In this document: positions 27,923 through 38,305 of the stretch, in pieces
Numbering within the stretch: position 1 is the stretch's first letter
Layout of the letters: each line of letters begins with the position of its first letter
NCBI GenBank assembly: GCA_947488935.1
Contig: CANLBN010000001.1
Coordinates: 310,001-374,000 of the forward strand
Length of the DNA stretch: 64,000 bases
Source of the DNA: an uncultured Pseudomonadales bacterium
Lineage (GTDB): Bacteria > Pseudomonadota > Gammaproteobacteria > Pseudomonadales > Cellvibrionaceae
Direction: 5' to 3'
The notes under the pieces: generated by a model
The model's database searches: none
Told to the model about the DNA's origin: nothing
The model's input: only the letters and a program-made list of their open reading frames with translations
Translations under genes and position numbers: made by a program

Positions 27923-28690
27923 ATGAATGTAGACCCCGATACTAGTGTACGCTCCACAGCAATTTCACACCACCTAGAAGAACTCATCCTTGATGGTACA
28001 CTGCAACCCGGTGACAAAATCCCATCTGAGCGTCAGCTATGCCAACGACTCAGTGCATCTAGACCCTCGATAAGAGAGGCCCTAAAAGAGCTCCGTGGGC
28101 GAGGCGTTATTGCAACCGAGCACGGCAAGGGTTCATTTGTTATTGGCATGCTCGACGATAGACATAACGCTAACCCTCTCACCCGGCTTTACGAAAAACA
28201 TCCCAGACTACTTTACGATTTATTAGAAGTTCGAGAATTACTGGAAGGCGAAGCATCTTCTCTAGCAGCTGAGCGAGGCACGACAAAGGATCTATACAAG
28301 ATAACGAAAGCGTATCAAGCAATGAACCAATCGCCCGAGAATAAAAAGGATTTACTCGATACAGCACGCCTAGACCATGCATTTCATCGCTCTATTTATG
28401 AGGCGTCACACAACCCAGTTTTAGTCCATACACTACAAAGCCTGATGCAATTAATGCTAAATAGCGTTGTAGACTCCATAACAAGCCTCTACTATCTCGA
28501 CAGACAAAAGAAACAAATTGATAGGCACCACCTCAATATTTACAACGCAATTATGAATCGCGAGCCCGAAAAAGCAAAAGCAATGGCTATAGAGCATATA
28601 CACAGCATAAGAGATCGCATGCTCGAAATCGAGCGCGAAGAAGAACGTAGCCAACGGGCAAATCGCTGGCACAAAGATAATCAAACATAA
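27923..28690 (+). CDS. glcC: FadR-family transcriptional regulator GlcC
   Basis: This is a 255-residue GntR/FadR-subfamily regulator divergent from the glycolate genes. The winged helix at about residues 12-75 contains PGDKIPSERQLCQRLSASR and REALKELRGRGVI. The helical FCD ligand domain spans about 90-235 and has the metal-binding pattern D...H (DHAFHRSIYEASHN near 152) and later histidines. In E. coli GlcC senses glycolate or a related acid. The identification relies on family and context, since the same subfamily includes LldR and PdhR. Confidence 0.88.
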   Translation: MNVDPDTSVRSTAISHHLEELILDGTLQPGDKIPSERQLCQRLSASRPSIREALKELRGRGVIATEHGKGSFVIGMLDDRHNANPLTRLYEKHPRLLYDLLEVRELLEGEASSLAAERGTTKDLYKITKAYQAMNQSPENKKDLLDTARLDHAFHRSIYEASHNPVLVHTLQSLMQLMLNSVVDSITSLYYLDRQKKQIDRHHLNIYNAIMNREPEKAKAMAIEHIHSIRDRMLEIEREEERSQRANRWHKDNQT

Positions 28691-28717
28691 TTATTAAACG
28701 CATGATCAGGATCAAGA

Positions 28718-28951
28718 ATGAATAGTGAGATGAGTGATAAAATTAACAAAGATGCATTACAAGCACTTAAGATAGCCTTTAGCTATATGCCAAAAGCGAT
28801 AGAAGTTAACAAATACGACTATGGCGATGATTACCAAAGAGTATTGGAGCATATCGAAATAGTGCGAGAGACTTTAATCATTAACGATGTAGACCCCGAA
28901 GAAGTCGCCGGAGAAATCAATCCAGACCACACCCCTAACTCTTGTTATTAA
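28718..28951 (+). CDS. Small conserved-looking protein of unknown function
   Basis: This is a 77-residue acidic protein without signal peptide or membrane segment, beginning after an AGGA seven bases upstream of the ATG. It looks helical, with an aromatic-rich centre (AFSYMPKAIEVNKYDYGDDYQRV, abridged). It sits between glcC and a DUF815 ATPase, 27 bp after the former. The next gene begins about 24 bp later, so it probably forms a unit with that ATPase. I do not recognise a named domain. Confidence 0.7.
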   Translation: MNSEMSDKINKDALQALKIAFSYMPKAIEVNKYDYGDDYQRVLEHIEIVRETLIINDVDPEEVAGEINPDHTPNSCY

Positions 28952-28974
28952 CTAGCGATTATAGATTTAACATT

Positions 28975-29733
28975 ATGGATATTGACTGGGAAAAGACGCA
29001 TGCCGCCATATGGAGGCAACACAAGCAGTACTTACGCCCCGTTAGTGCACTAGACCCTATCAGCCTTGATGATTTGGTAGGAATAGAGGAGCAGAAGAAC
29101 CAACTAATTCACAATACCCAACGCTTTGTATCCAACAAACCTGCCAATAACGCACTACTTTGGGGCGCCAGAGGCACCGGAAAATCTTCGCTAATTAAGG
29201 CCACCTTAAATCACTTTCGATTAAATAATTTACGCTTAATAGAAATACAAAAAAGTGACCTGCAAGACTTACCAGAGATTATTGATGACATAAGGAATTT
29301 GCCACAAAAATTTATCATTTATTGCGACGACTTCTCCTTTGAAGAAAACGAAAGCTCCTATATAGCACTCAAAACTATCATCGATGGATCAATTGAATTA
29401 CCACCAAGTAATATATTACTATACGTTACATCAAATCGTCGGCACTTAATGCCAGAATATATGTCTGACAATGAAGGAACCAAAATTGTAGATGGGAATC
29501 TACACTACTCTGATACAGTAGAAGAAAAGATATCACTTTCGGACAGATTCGGCTTATGGCTATCATTTTACCCACAGGACATTAATAACTTCCTGAGAAT
29601 CGTTGATAGCTACTTCCCGGATTTTAGCGGTGACCGCGATGAACTTCATCGCGCGGCCAAATTATTTGCAGCAACTAGAAGCTCCAGAAGTGGACGAACA
29701 GCCAAGCAATTTTATAATCATTACTCAGGTTAA
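28975..29733 (+). CDS. DUF815-type AAA+ ATPase
   Basis: This is a 252-residue single-domain ATPase with the DUF815 pattern. A leader with DPISLDDLVGIEEQK is followed by Walker A WGARGTGKSS near residues 63-72, Walker B FIIYCDDFSFE near 113, and a sensor segment ILLYVTSNRRHLMPE near 148. The C-terminal SDRFGLWLSFYP is typical of the family. The function of DUF815 proteins is not established. No ribosome site precedes the ATG at 28975. An in-frame TTG at 28942 overlaps the preceding gene, so translational coupling with the 77-residue protein is likely. Confidence 0.85.
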   Translation: MDIDWEKTHAAIWRQHKQYLRPVSALDPISLDDLVGIEEQKNQLIHNTQRFVSNKPANNALLWGARGTGKSSLIKATLNHFRLNNLRLIEIQKSDLQDLPEIIDDIRNLPQKFIIYCDDFSFEENESSYIALKTIIDGSIELPPSNILLYVTSNRRHLMPEYMSDNEGTKIVDGNLHYSDTVEEKISLSDRFGLWLSFYPQDINNFLRIVDSYFPDFSGDRDELHRAAKLFAATRSSRSGRTAKQFYNHYSG

Positions 29734-29804
29734 TACCAACATGTGCACCAAAGATTTAGCGTTTAAATCAGCCTTTTTACATATTGATACAAAGAGGGCA
29801 GATA

Positions 29805-30347
29805 ATGTTTAACAAAGAAGCATTTATTGAGCAATGCAAAGAAGTCGCTAATTTTGATGACAGCCACAAACGTATCAAACTACTTCTAGAAGAAGCCTTA
29901 AAAGACCCCAATGGCGTAATGGAAACACTAGGCAAACCGACATCAGCAGGTGTTGAAGTGCTATACGAAGCCGACAACTTGTCGATTATTAACTTTGTAT
30001 GGGCACCCGGTATGGAGTTACACCCGCACAATCATAACTTATGGGCAATTATCGGTATCTATACAGGCATTGAAGAAAATACCTTTTATGTAAGAAAAGA
30101 TGACGCCATTGTTAAACAAAACAGCAAAGACGTCACTGCTGGTGGAGTTATGATGCTGGGTAAAGATGTAATCCACTCAGTAAAAAATACAGGCGAGGAT
30201 TTTACGGGAGGCATACATATTTATGGTGGCGATTTTGTTGGCATTGAGAGAAGCCAATGGGACGAAGGGCCCACCAAAGAAGTACCTTACGATATGGAAC
30301 AAACACGCCGGTTATTTGATGACGCCAATAATATGATAGCCCAATAA
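29805..30347 (+). CDS. Cysteine-dioxygenase-like cupin protein
   Basis: This is a 180-residue protein with a single double-stranded beta-helix. The metal-binding cupin motif appears as ELHPHNHNLWAIIGIYTG near residues 72-89, with a later histidine in GKDVIHSVKN near 125. The pattern is that of the CDO-like group (thiol dioxygenases and relatives), but the substrate cannot be told. The start at 29805 follows GAGGGC. It lies 71 bp after the DUF815 gene and ends just before a strong terminator. Confidence 0.75.
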   Translation: MFNKEAFIEQCKEVANFDDSHKRIKLLLEEALKDPNGVMETLGKPTSAGVEVLYEADNLSIINFVWAPGMELHPHNHNLWAIIGIYTGIEENTFYVRKDDAIVKQNSKDVTAGGVMMLGKDVIHSVKNTGEDFTGGIHIYGGDFVGIERSQWDEGPTKEVPYDMEQTRRLFDDANNMIAQ

Positions 30348-30371
30348 CCTAAGCTCGCTATTACAGACATA

Positions 30372-30407
30372 AAAAAACCCGCAATAAAGTGTTATTGCGG
30401 GTTTTTT
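30372..30407. terminator. Bidirectional intrinsic terminator
   Basis: A 16-bp perfect stem (AAAAAACCCGCAATAA with its complement) around an AGTG loop ends in a T-run on both strands. It separates the rightward cupin gene from the leftward DUF2147 gene. Confidence 0.93.
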
Positions 30408-30449
30408 ATTGATGCTTCCAAATTGATCAACTAAAGCAAAGTAGCTCTA

Positions 30450-30911
30450 CTATTTAACCTTTTTCCAAATTTGGGTTCTGCCAATAAAAGGCGTCCCAAT
30501 AAACCCACGAACTTTTAGCTCATCACCACCCTTTTGAGAGGTTAATTTAACCGAGTAGGTTTTACCTTTTTTAGGGTCTAATATCTCACCGCCACCCCAA
30601 GATTTCTTGTTGTCAGCTTCGGTGACATCCCACAGTATGGTCATACCTACAATTGGCTGATTGGCTCGGTCACCCTTACATTTTTTACAAAGCGGGTTTT
30701 TATCATCCGTATTAAGCAACTCTAATATCTTGCCCTCTAGCACGTTATTAACCGAGGTGATCTCTATGATACTTTTTGGCTTCTTGGTCTTATCATCAAT
30801 CGTTTGCCATTTACCAACAGGAGAACCTGCTGCAAAGGACATTGTGGAAAATAGAACGGCCACTGTTAATAAGACAAGCTTACTGGTTCGTTGTTTGATA
30901 CTAAAACTCAT
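30450..30911 (-). CDS. Secreted DUF2147 protein
   Basis: This is a 153-residue protein with a signal peptide (cleavage likely after MSFAA near residue 28) and a DUF2147 beta-rich domain. The domain begins GSPVGKWQTIDDKTKKPKS and contains a CKKC pair near 75-78. It ends LKVRGFIGTPFIGRTQIWKKV. DUF2147 proteins are periplasmic or secreted and of uncertain role. Converging transcription is separated by the terminator at 30372-30407. Confidence 0.88.
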   Translation of the reverse strand: MSFSIKQRTSKLVLLTVAVLFSTMSFAAGSPVGKWQTIDDKTKKPKSIIEITSVNNVLEGKILELLNTDDKNPLCKKCKGDRANQPIVGMTILWDVTEADNKKSWGGGEILDPKKGKTYSVKLTSQKGGDELKVRGFIGTPFIGRTQIWKKVK

Positions 30912-31076
30912 TGTTTAACCTCATTATTATTTTATTAATACCGCCCACAACTAGCTGTGAGATAGGGAGAACGCACCTTACACAACAAGATAGCGAGCGC
31001 TCGCTCCCTTATTATGACCGTTTATTAGCAATTATTTAAGCTTTTTTACTTATAATTTTTAAACATGCTTATTACT
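30912..31076. other. Intergenic DNA upstream of the DUF2147 gene
   Basis: This stretch probably contains the DUF2147 promoter. It includes a 14-bp perfect palindrome (AGCGAGCGCTCGCT) at 30992-31005. No gene is seen. Confidence 0.5.
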
Positions 31077-31340
31077 GGCCTGTTAACACTACTTGACTAC
31101 CGACTGTTGCGTCAAAAAATCTGTCAATCAGGCATGAGGAGCGTGATTTGGTCGCTCCAAATGAGCGACGAATAACGCAGAGTGACGGATTTTCAAGTGC
31201 AACCCTTCGGGAGTCTGGCTGCTTTTTCCTCTGGCTGCGTTGTCAGCCCTTCATTTAGAATGACTAAACGTCAGTCCTGACGCCTTGCCAGAAGAAAAAA
31301 GCGACTCCGGCAGTTGGTACTCAAGTAGTGTTAACAGGCC
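31077..31340. mobile_element. 264-bp MITE-like element with 20-bp perfect terminal inverted repeats
   Basis: The left end GGCCTGTTAACACTACTTGA (31077-31096) is repeated as its exact reverse complement at 31321-31340. The complementarity continues inward imperfectly for about 18 bp. The interior is more GC-rich than its surroundings, has no open frame of note, and includes a small hairpin GTCGCTC/GAGCGAC at 31151-31169. It abuts the 3' end of the S-formylglutathione hydrolase gene (stop 12 bp away). No clear target-site duplication is seen. It could be a non-autonomous transposon or a large repetitive extragenic element. Confidence 0.75.
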
Positions 31341-31351
31341 CTAACAAAAAC

Positions 31352-32215
31352 TCAATAATAGGCTTGTTTATCTTCGCCTTTTAAGGCTTTATCATGGTAA
31401 TGAAGGTGATCTTCGATAAAGCTCGCGATAAAAAAGTAGCTATGATCGTACCCTTCATGCATTCTCAGGGTCAGTGGATAATTAGTTTTTTCACAAGCTG
31501 CCTGTAAGCTTTCGGGTTTAAGTTGCTCTTTTAAAAACTCATCAGCTTCGCCTTGATCAACAAGCATGGGCAATTTCTCTGTACCTTGCTCTATCAAAAG
31601 AGAAGCATCATATTGTGCCCAGGTAGTGCGGTCACTTCCCAAATAGTTGGTAAAAACCTTTTCTCCCCATGCGCAATTTGTTGGGTTACAAATCGGTGAA
31701 AAAGCAGAAACAGATTGATATTTACCTGGGTTTTTTAAAGCTATCGTTAAAGCACCATGTCCACCCATAGAATGGCCACTGATACTCGCTTTATCGATTA
31801 CCGGGAAATTAGCAGCGATAAGTTCTGGCAACTCCTCAACAATATAATCGTACATATTATAGTGTTGAGCCCAAGGGGATTCGGTTGCATTCAAATAAAA
31901 ACCGGCACCAGAGCCAAAGTCGTAGCTGTCGTGCTCACCGGGTAAATCTGTACCTCGCGGGCTAGTATCGGGACATACAATAGCTATGCCCAACTGCGCC
32001 GCAACTCTTTGTGCATTTGCTTTTTGCATAAAATTTTCGTCGGTGCATGTAAGGCCAGACAACCAATAAAGCACAGGCACTGGCTTTTCTTCGACAGCCG
32101 GCGGCAAATAAATTGCAAAAATCATTTTGCAATTTAGGCTTTTAGAATCGTGCTCACAACGCTTAACCCAACCACCAAAAGATTTACTTTCAGAAATTAT
32201 TTTCATAGTTTTCAC
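31352..32215 (-). CDS. fghA: S-formylglutathione hydrolase
   Basis: This esterase hydrolyses S-formylglutathione to formate and glutathione, the second step of formaldehyde detoxification after the class III alcohol dehydrogenase. The 287-residue alpha/beta-hydrolase has the family stretch LYWLSGLTCTDENFMQKA near residue 50 and nucleophile motif GHSMGGHGA near 147-155. The acid lies in DQGEADEFL near 226 and the histidine in GYDHSYFF near 260. It lies downstream of the hydroxylase and dehydrogenase genes on the same strand. Confidence 0.96.
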   Translation of the reverse strand: MKTMKIISESKSFGGWVKRCEHDSKSLNCKMIFAIYLPPAVEEKPVPVLYWLSGLTCTDENFMQKANAQRVAAQLGIAIVCPDTSPRGTDLPGEHDSYDFGSGAGFYLNATESPWAQHYNMYDYIVEELPELIAANFPVIDKASISGHSMGGHGALTIALKNPGKYQSVSAFSPICNPTNCAWGEKVFTNYLGSDRTTWAQYDASLLIEQGTEKLPMLVDQGEADEFLKEQLKPESLQAACEKTNYPLTLRMHEGYDHSYFFIASFIEDHLHYHDKALKGEDKQAYY

Positions 32216-32254
32216 TTTTAATATTGTTCGATAAATTACACGAATAAATCATCG

Positions 32255-33178
32255 TTAAATTAATAGACTACCAAGCCAATAAAGCACAACAGCCACTGCT
32301 GATAACTTAGCAACAGTGTAAACCTTTTTATTCCAGTGCTTAAATTTTTTCATCAACGCTTTATAGGCATTCAAACCTTTACCTAACTTGTTACCAAAAC
32401 CCGTATATTTGCTATCGAGGTTATCAACAGCAAAAAACCGGTTAAACCAAAAACCAAATAAGAAATACATTTTTTGAACCAGCTTGCTTTTAAGAGGACG
32501 ATCAAGATCTGTCATTAAAATAATGCGCGGAGTATCTGTATAGTTGTGAGCGGAGTGGTGATAGGTTTCGTCAAAAAGAATACTATCGCCATCGGCCCAT
32601 TGATAATCATCACCATTAACCGTTAGAGCGCAGTCTTTATGGTTAGGTGTACTCAAACCCAAAGAATAGCGCAGAGTATAAGCAAACGGATCATGGTGAT
32701 TATTGAGCTTTTTACCCGGGTTCAAGCACGCAAATAATGCCATTCGCATCGATGGCACTTGGCTAATTAACTCCATTGTTTTCGGCGCTAGTTTATACGC
32801 CGAAGGGATTTTATTATCATAAATTTTTAAGTAAAAACTCGTCCAACGGTTATCTTTATAAAAACTACTGCCGGGGAGATCATCTTCTTTGATTGCAATA
32901 TGGCCCTGCTGGTATAACTGCAAAGCCTCTTCACGAATCACTTCCCAGTTATCCTCTAGTAATTTTAATTCAGGAAAATGTTCAGTATCAATCCTAGATG
33001 TTAAAGGCACCTTAGACAGTAGATAAGCCGGTATATTAAAAGGCACCATAAATGTAGAAAAGTCACTCAGCTGACGCTTAAGCGAAAAATGTTTTTTATT
33101 CCGCATACGAATAAAAATAATGCTGGCAACATAGGTTGCTAATAGAAGTGCTATTACAATCATAAAACCTTTAACCAC
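32255..33178 (-). CDS. LpxO-like aspartyl/asparaginyl beta-hydroxylase family membrane protein
   Basis: This is a 307-residue member of the Fe(II)/2-oxoglutarate-dependent aspartyl/asparaginyl hydroxylase family. An N-terminal membrane segment (about 6-22) and a C-terminal one (about 289-306) flank the catalytic domain. That domain contains NNHHDPFAYTLRYSLGLS near 163-180, a second histidine in DETYHHSAHN near 213, and RIILMTDLDRPL. This pattern is shared with LpxO, which adds a 2-hydroxyl to lipid A fatty acids. The substrate here is not known. It lies between fghA (39 bp) and the class III dehydrogenase gene (172 bp), all leftward. Confidence 0.8.
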   Translation of the reverse strand: MVKGFMIVIALLLATYVASIIFIRMRNKKHFSLKRQLSDFSTFMVPFNIPAYLLSKVPLTSRIDTEHFPELKLLEDNWEVIREEALQLYQQGHIAIKEDDLPGSSFYKDNRWTSFYLKIYDNKIPSAYKLAPKTMELISQVPSMRMALFACLNPGKKLNNHHDPFAYTLRYSLGLSTPNHKDCALTVNGDDYQWADGDSILFDETYHHSAHNYTDTPRIILMTDLDRPLKSKLVQKMYFLFGFWFNRFFAVDNLDSKYTGFGNKLGKGLNAYKALMKKFKHWNKKVYTVAKLSAVAVVLYWLGSLLI

Positions 33179-33350
33179 TTTTTGGTGTCGGCCCTAACGA
33201 TTAAAGCCAATCAATAATTTCTAAAAACTTCCTAACCGGCACCCTTATAAAAAATAGCCACCGGGCAATTCACTGCTCTATGATAAGCATCTAAATACGT
33301 TGTGAATGATTTTCGCTTACTAAAAATTATTCACAACTTTTCAATGATTC

Positions 33351-34472
<1,122 letters not shown>

Positions 34473-34659
34473 TTATCTGGTTTGTAGTTATACTAAGGGA
34501 TATATCAATCGGTTTAGTGTATCAATTTATGCACATAATGCACATCATATGCAATATGCAGATTTACTCTTATATTTATACATTCGCTGAACTTTTCACC
34601 AGCTAACCGGTCACTAACTCACTCTACTCAATGCGAAGGACCTCCAGCGGATCATTTTT

Positions 34660-35334
34660 ATGACAAATATAACAAAATTATTATTTTTCGCTGTTATTAC
34701 CTTTCTAGCCAATGCGGCAACTGCACAAGAGGAAGGTGTCGAATACAATTGGAAAAAGAAAAAAGATAAAGACGGCATTGCCATTTATACCAGTAAAGTA
34801 CCAGGGTCTCGATACAATGCCCTGAGAGGTGTAATGGTGGTAAATGGTAGTGCAAGTAGCTTGGTTGCCTTAGTGCAAGACACGTCAACATGCAGCCAAT
34901 GGGTCGACCTTTGCAGAGACGCCCGTATACACGAGCGTATCTCAGATACCGAATATTACGTCTACTCTTATAACAACATCCCTTTTCCCGTATCCGATAG
35001 AGATGTCATTGCTAAAACTGTCTGGACTCAAGACACAAACTCCCTAAGAATAACCATGTCAAGCCACACAGTACCTGACTTGATCCCTAGGACTAAAGCA
35101 GTTCGCATAGAAGAAGCCTTTTCTCAATGGCATTTCACGCCTCGCAGCGACGGCACCACATTGGTAGAAAATTTTGCCCACATTAATCCTAACGGACCAA
35201 CACCTGCTTGGTTAACAAACCGGCTTTTAGTTAGCTCTCCTTATAAAACATTGAGAAACATGAGAGCAATCATTGAAAAAGGTGCTTATAAGAATGAATC
35301 CGTGGCCTTTATTCAGGGACTTCCCAAAAAGTAA
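34660..35334 (+). CDS. Secreted START-domain protein
   Basis: This is a 224-residue protein with a signal peptide (about 1-22, ending ANAATAQ) and a START-type lipid-binding domain. The pattern KDKDGIAIYTSKVPGSRYNALRGV near residue 35, the WVDLC segment and YNNIPFPVSDRDVI near 108 are characteristic. Bacterial START proteins in this group are exported and probably bind a hydrophobic ligand, but the ligand is unknown. It is divergent from frmA across about 200 bp. Confidence 0.87.
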   Translation: MTNITKLLFFAVITFLANAATAQEEGVEYNWKKKKDKDGIAIYTSKVPGSRYNALRGVMVVNGSASSLVALVQDTSTCSQWVDLCRDARIHERISDTEYYVYSYNNIPFPVSDRDVIAKTVWTQDTNSLRITMSSHTVPDLIPRTKAVRIEEAFSQWHFTPRSDGTTLVENFAHINPNGPTPAWLTNRLLVSSPYKTLRNMRAIIEKGAYKNESVAFIQGLPKK

Positions 35335-35554
35335 TAGCTCTTCTTCTCTTCTGCCAATATATGACCTTGTTGGCAGCGTGCCTAGCTGGCGTTAGCAAGT
35401 AATCACTTAAGGCACACACCTCTACTTACTATACAAAGTTTATCGCAAAGCCGATCGCGCTTGTTATACAAAATAGTTTCTATATATTTTTGAAAAGCCC
35501 CTACCATTGTCTACACTAAAAGTAGGTTAACTTAAAAATATAGCGGAACAAACT

Positions 35555-36547
35555 ATGCGAATATATCTTAGCGCCTTAAGATCACTACTAGTTATAACCA
35601 GTCTTTTACTTTGCAGTATTTCTTATGCCGAAAAGAAGTATACCCCCAGTGATGTATATGCCAATATCGACTACGCCACTCGATTACTAGAGCAAGTACT
35701 AGACAAGAAAAATATTACCAATATCAGTCTACCTACATCCTATGAGACCGCTGTTAAACCTATGCATGTTTATGAACTTAACGTAGCGGCTATTTCAGAG
35801 CTATATCGGTTCGCTATTAAAAATAGTTTAACGCCGCCTCCACTGACATTCTCGTCACCGATCAAATATTCACCTAGTGACGTTTATTATTTGACCGAGA
35901 TACTCTCGAATAAAATAGAACAGATTTATGAGGACAACGTCGGCGTTAACTTACTCTATCCAGATATTTTTTCAGGTAAAAAGCCAAAAGATGTCTACGA
36001 CAAATTATTTAAACTCTATGCCATGATATTGCGTCTGCGCGGTTTTGAAAAAGTGAGTCCCAACCAAGTTTACGCGCAAACTCATCGAGCAAAAGTCGAT
36101 ATTCAATCCATAATTTTGACGCTATCAAAACGCTTAAATGACTCACAGTTTGATCAAAAAAGACTATTAGTTACAGCCGCTTACGGCATGCACCCGGACG
36201 GATCTAAGATGAAGGGCTATGAGGAAAACAAGACACCGAAAGATGTGATTACCTCTGCCTTGTCTATAAGAAAAAAAATCAACCAACTTAAACAACTTTA
36301 TAAAATACAAACATTAGCAATCCCATCGATCACATCCTTTTCAAAAGCGACACCATCGGACGCCTTTTTACAAACTCAGTATATTATCGCCGAAATTAAC
36401 TTGTTAAAAAGCCCTTTAGGGATCAACCACTCTACCGATGTCGCTATTGAAGCAAAAAATAAAGTCCCCTCAGATGTTTATCAAGAGATGAAACACATCG
36501 ATTATTTACTCGACAGACTGATTGCTCAAAAAGGAGTTTCACTATAA
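35555..36547 (+). CDS. Exported protein with eight TPSDVY-type repeats, coupled to a chemoreceptor
   Basis: This 330-residue protein has a signal peptide (about 1-25) and no membrane segment after it. A short motif recurs eight times: YTPSDVY (29), KPMHVYE (68), YSPSDVY (105), KKPKDVY (142), VSPNQVY (167), KTPKDVI (226), ATPSDAF (265) and KVPSDVY (303). Each is followed by an amphipathic helix, and spacing is mostly 37-39 residues. The stop TAA overlaps the ATG of the next chemoreceptor gene as TAATG, so they are translationally coupled. I infer a periplasmic ligand-binding or adaptor role for the receptor. No established domain name is known to me. Confidence 0.8.
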   Translation: MRIYLSALRSLLVITSLLLCSISYAEKKYTPSDVYANIDYATRLLEQVLDKKNITNISLPTSYETAVKPMHVYELNVAAISELYRFAIKNSLTPPPLTFSSPIKYSPSDVYYLTEILSNKIEQIYEDNVGVNLLYPDIFSGKKPKDVYDKLFKLYAMILRLRGFEKVSPNQVYAQTHRAKVDIQSIILTLSKRLNDSQFDQKRLLVTAAYGMHPDGSKMKGYEENKTPKDVITSALSIRKKINQLKQLYKIQTLAIPSITSFSKATPSDAFLQTQYIIAEINLLKSPLGINHSTDVAIEAKNKVPSDVYQEMKHIDYLLDRLIAQKGVSL

Positions 36548-38136
36548 TGCTAACGTCGTTAAAACAAAAAATATTCTTACTTAACGCTACCTTTATAGTT
36601 ATTGTGGTCTTTGGGAGTATTTTTCTTGGCTATCAGATCAATAAAACTCAGCAGGGATCTAGTGAGCAAGACACCAGCATTGATCAATTATCGAATTTAA
36701 GTGAGCTAGAAGGTGAGTTTGCTAAGCTACGTGAATCAGGCCTGTTATTTGCTATGTTATTTACAGATAACGCGAAAAAAGAGGTAGAGCTCCATTACCA
36801 AAATACAATAAATCTTATAGGAAAAAGCAATTCTCCAGAATTAGAGAACTTAGCTGAACCTATTGAAGCATACAACGACATTCTTAAAAAAATGGCCATC
36901 TCATTTATTAATGATGACGTAGTGGGTGGCGCCTCTTTGCTGAGCGATGCCTATAAAATATCGAGCAGTACGGAAGAAATTATTACAACAAACATCCGCA
37001 AACTGGAAAAACGCATCCGGCAGCTATCGGCAGAAAATACTGCAAAACAGTCAGTAACAAGCCGCACAATTAAAGCCTCTATTTTATTACAAGTACTCCT
37101 TGTTATTGTACTAGGTATTGGCTTTACTTTTTTGCTGTCAAAAATAATTGTTACCCCCCTCGTAAGCTTGAGAAAAACAATTACTACTATACAAAAAAAT
37201 GGCGACTTAACGCTAAGAGCAGAGGTAAGATCAAAAGACGAAATTGGGGAGTTGAGCAAATCTTTTAATGTAATGATTGAGAATTTGAATTCGATTGTTA
37301 GCAATGTACGTACACAATCTGAAGAAGTGTCTACATCTGCAAGTCAACTATCCAGCATTACGACGACAACAGCAAAAGGTACTTACAAACAGCTAGAAGA
37401 AACGAAACATCTGGCCAATATTATTGAGCAGCTTTCCAATGCCATCGAAGAAATAGTCAACAATGCAACCGACGCATCAAACTCTGCCGAAGAGACAAAC
37501 GAAGCAGCGTTATCGGGGCACTCAATCGTCGGCAAAACAGTTAACGACATTAATCAATTAACGATAGACATGGAACAGGCATCAGTCGTTATTGAAAAAG
37601 TAAAAACCGATAGTGAAAACATTGGCACCGTACTCGATGTTATTAAAACAATTGCAGAACAAACAAATTTATTAGCACTTAATGCGGCTATCGAGGCTGC
37701 ACGCGCAGGTGAACAAGGAAGAGGGTTTGCCGTAGTTGCCGATGAGGTAAGAACACTGGCCCAGCGAACACAAGACTCGACAATAGAGATAGAAAACCTC
37801 GTGGCCACACTACAAACTGGCGCTCAAGATGCCGTTAAAGTAATGACAACAAGCCAAGAAAAAGTTAACACAACCGCATCGCAAGCCCAGCAAGCAGGCA
37901 AGGCGCTAGATGATATTAAAAATGCAATTCAGGGCATCCTGACCATGAACACAAATATTGCATCGGGGGCACGACTACAGATCGAAGCGACTAAAAATGT
38001 ATGCGACAACATTAGCACGATAACCGATATATCCCAACAAACTGCAAAGGGAACCGATCAAACATCGACCGCCAGTGATCAACTGGATAGACTTGGCAAT
38101 CAACTTAAAAGTAGCATTAGCCAATTTAAGGTATAA
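36547..38136 (+). CDS. Methyl-accepting chemotaxis protein
   Basis: This is a 529-residue transmembrane chemoreceptor. A first membrane helix (about 9-28) is followed by a roughly 145-residue helical periplasmic sensor of four-helix-bundle type and a second membrane helix (about 178-198). A HAMP domain (about 199-252) and a long cytoplasmic coiled coil complete it. The conserved signalling tip with [20 protein letters not shown] lies near residues 368-387. No C-terminal pentapeptide for CheR docking is present. It is co-translated with the preceding repeat protein, which may supply its stimulus. Confidence 0.95.
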   Translation: MLTSLKQKIFLLNATFIVIVVFGSIFLGYQINKTQQGSSEQDTSIDQLSNLSELEGEFAKLRESGLLFAMLFTDNAKKEVELHYQNTINLIGKSNSPELENLAEPIEAYNDILKKMAISFINDDVVGGASLLSDAYKISSSTEEIITTNIRKLEKRIRQLSAENTAKQSVTSRTIKASILLQVLLVIVLGIGFTFLLSKIIVTPLVSLRKTITTIQKNGDLTLRAEVRSKDEIGELSKSFNVMIENLNSIVSNVRTQSEEVSTSASQLSSITTTTAKGTYKQLEETKHLANIIEQLSNAIEEIVNNATDASNSAEETNEAALSGHSIVGKTVNDINQLTIDMEQASVVIEKVKTDSENIGTVLDVIKTIAEQTNLLALNAAIEAARAGEQGRGFAVVADEVRTLAQRTQDSTIEIENLVATLQTGAQDAVKVMTTSQEKVNTTASQAQQAGKALDDIKNAIQGILTMNTNIASGARLQIEATKNVCDNISTITDISQQTAKGTDQTSTASDQLDRLGNQLKSSISQFKV

Positions 38137-38240
38137 ATAAAACAACAATTACGTCGCCTTTGAACCAGCCTGAGGATTTTTTGGTGAGAGAAAAATTATT
38201 CGCGATGTATTCAAGGGCGCTTTCAATTTAGTCACATATA

Positions 38241-38275
38241 AAAAAAGAGTTATGAATAACTCATAACTCTTTTTT
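38241..38275. terminator. Bidirectional intrinsic terminator between the chemoreceptor and serA genes
   Basis: A 15-bp perfect stem (AAAAAAGAGTTATGA and its complement) around a five-base loop is followed by T-runs on both strands. It serves the convergent chemoreceptor and serA genes. Confidence 0.92.
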
Positions 38276-38305
38276 CTTTTTATACTATTATTAATTAACT
38301 TATCA

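Noticed and set aside
30992..31005. 14-bp palindrome AGCGAGCGCTCGCT upstream of the DUF2147 gene
   Set aside because: A short GC palindrome can be a generic feature. With one copy and no matching partner it does not support a defined element.
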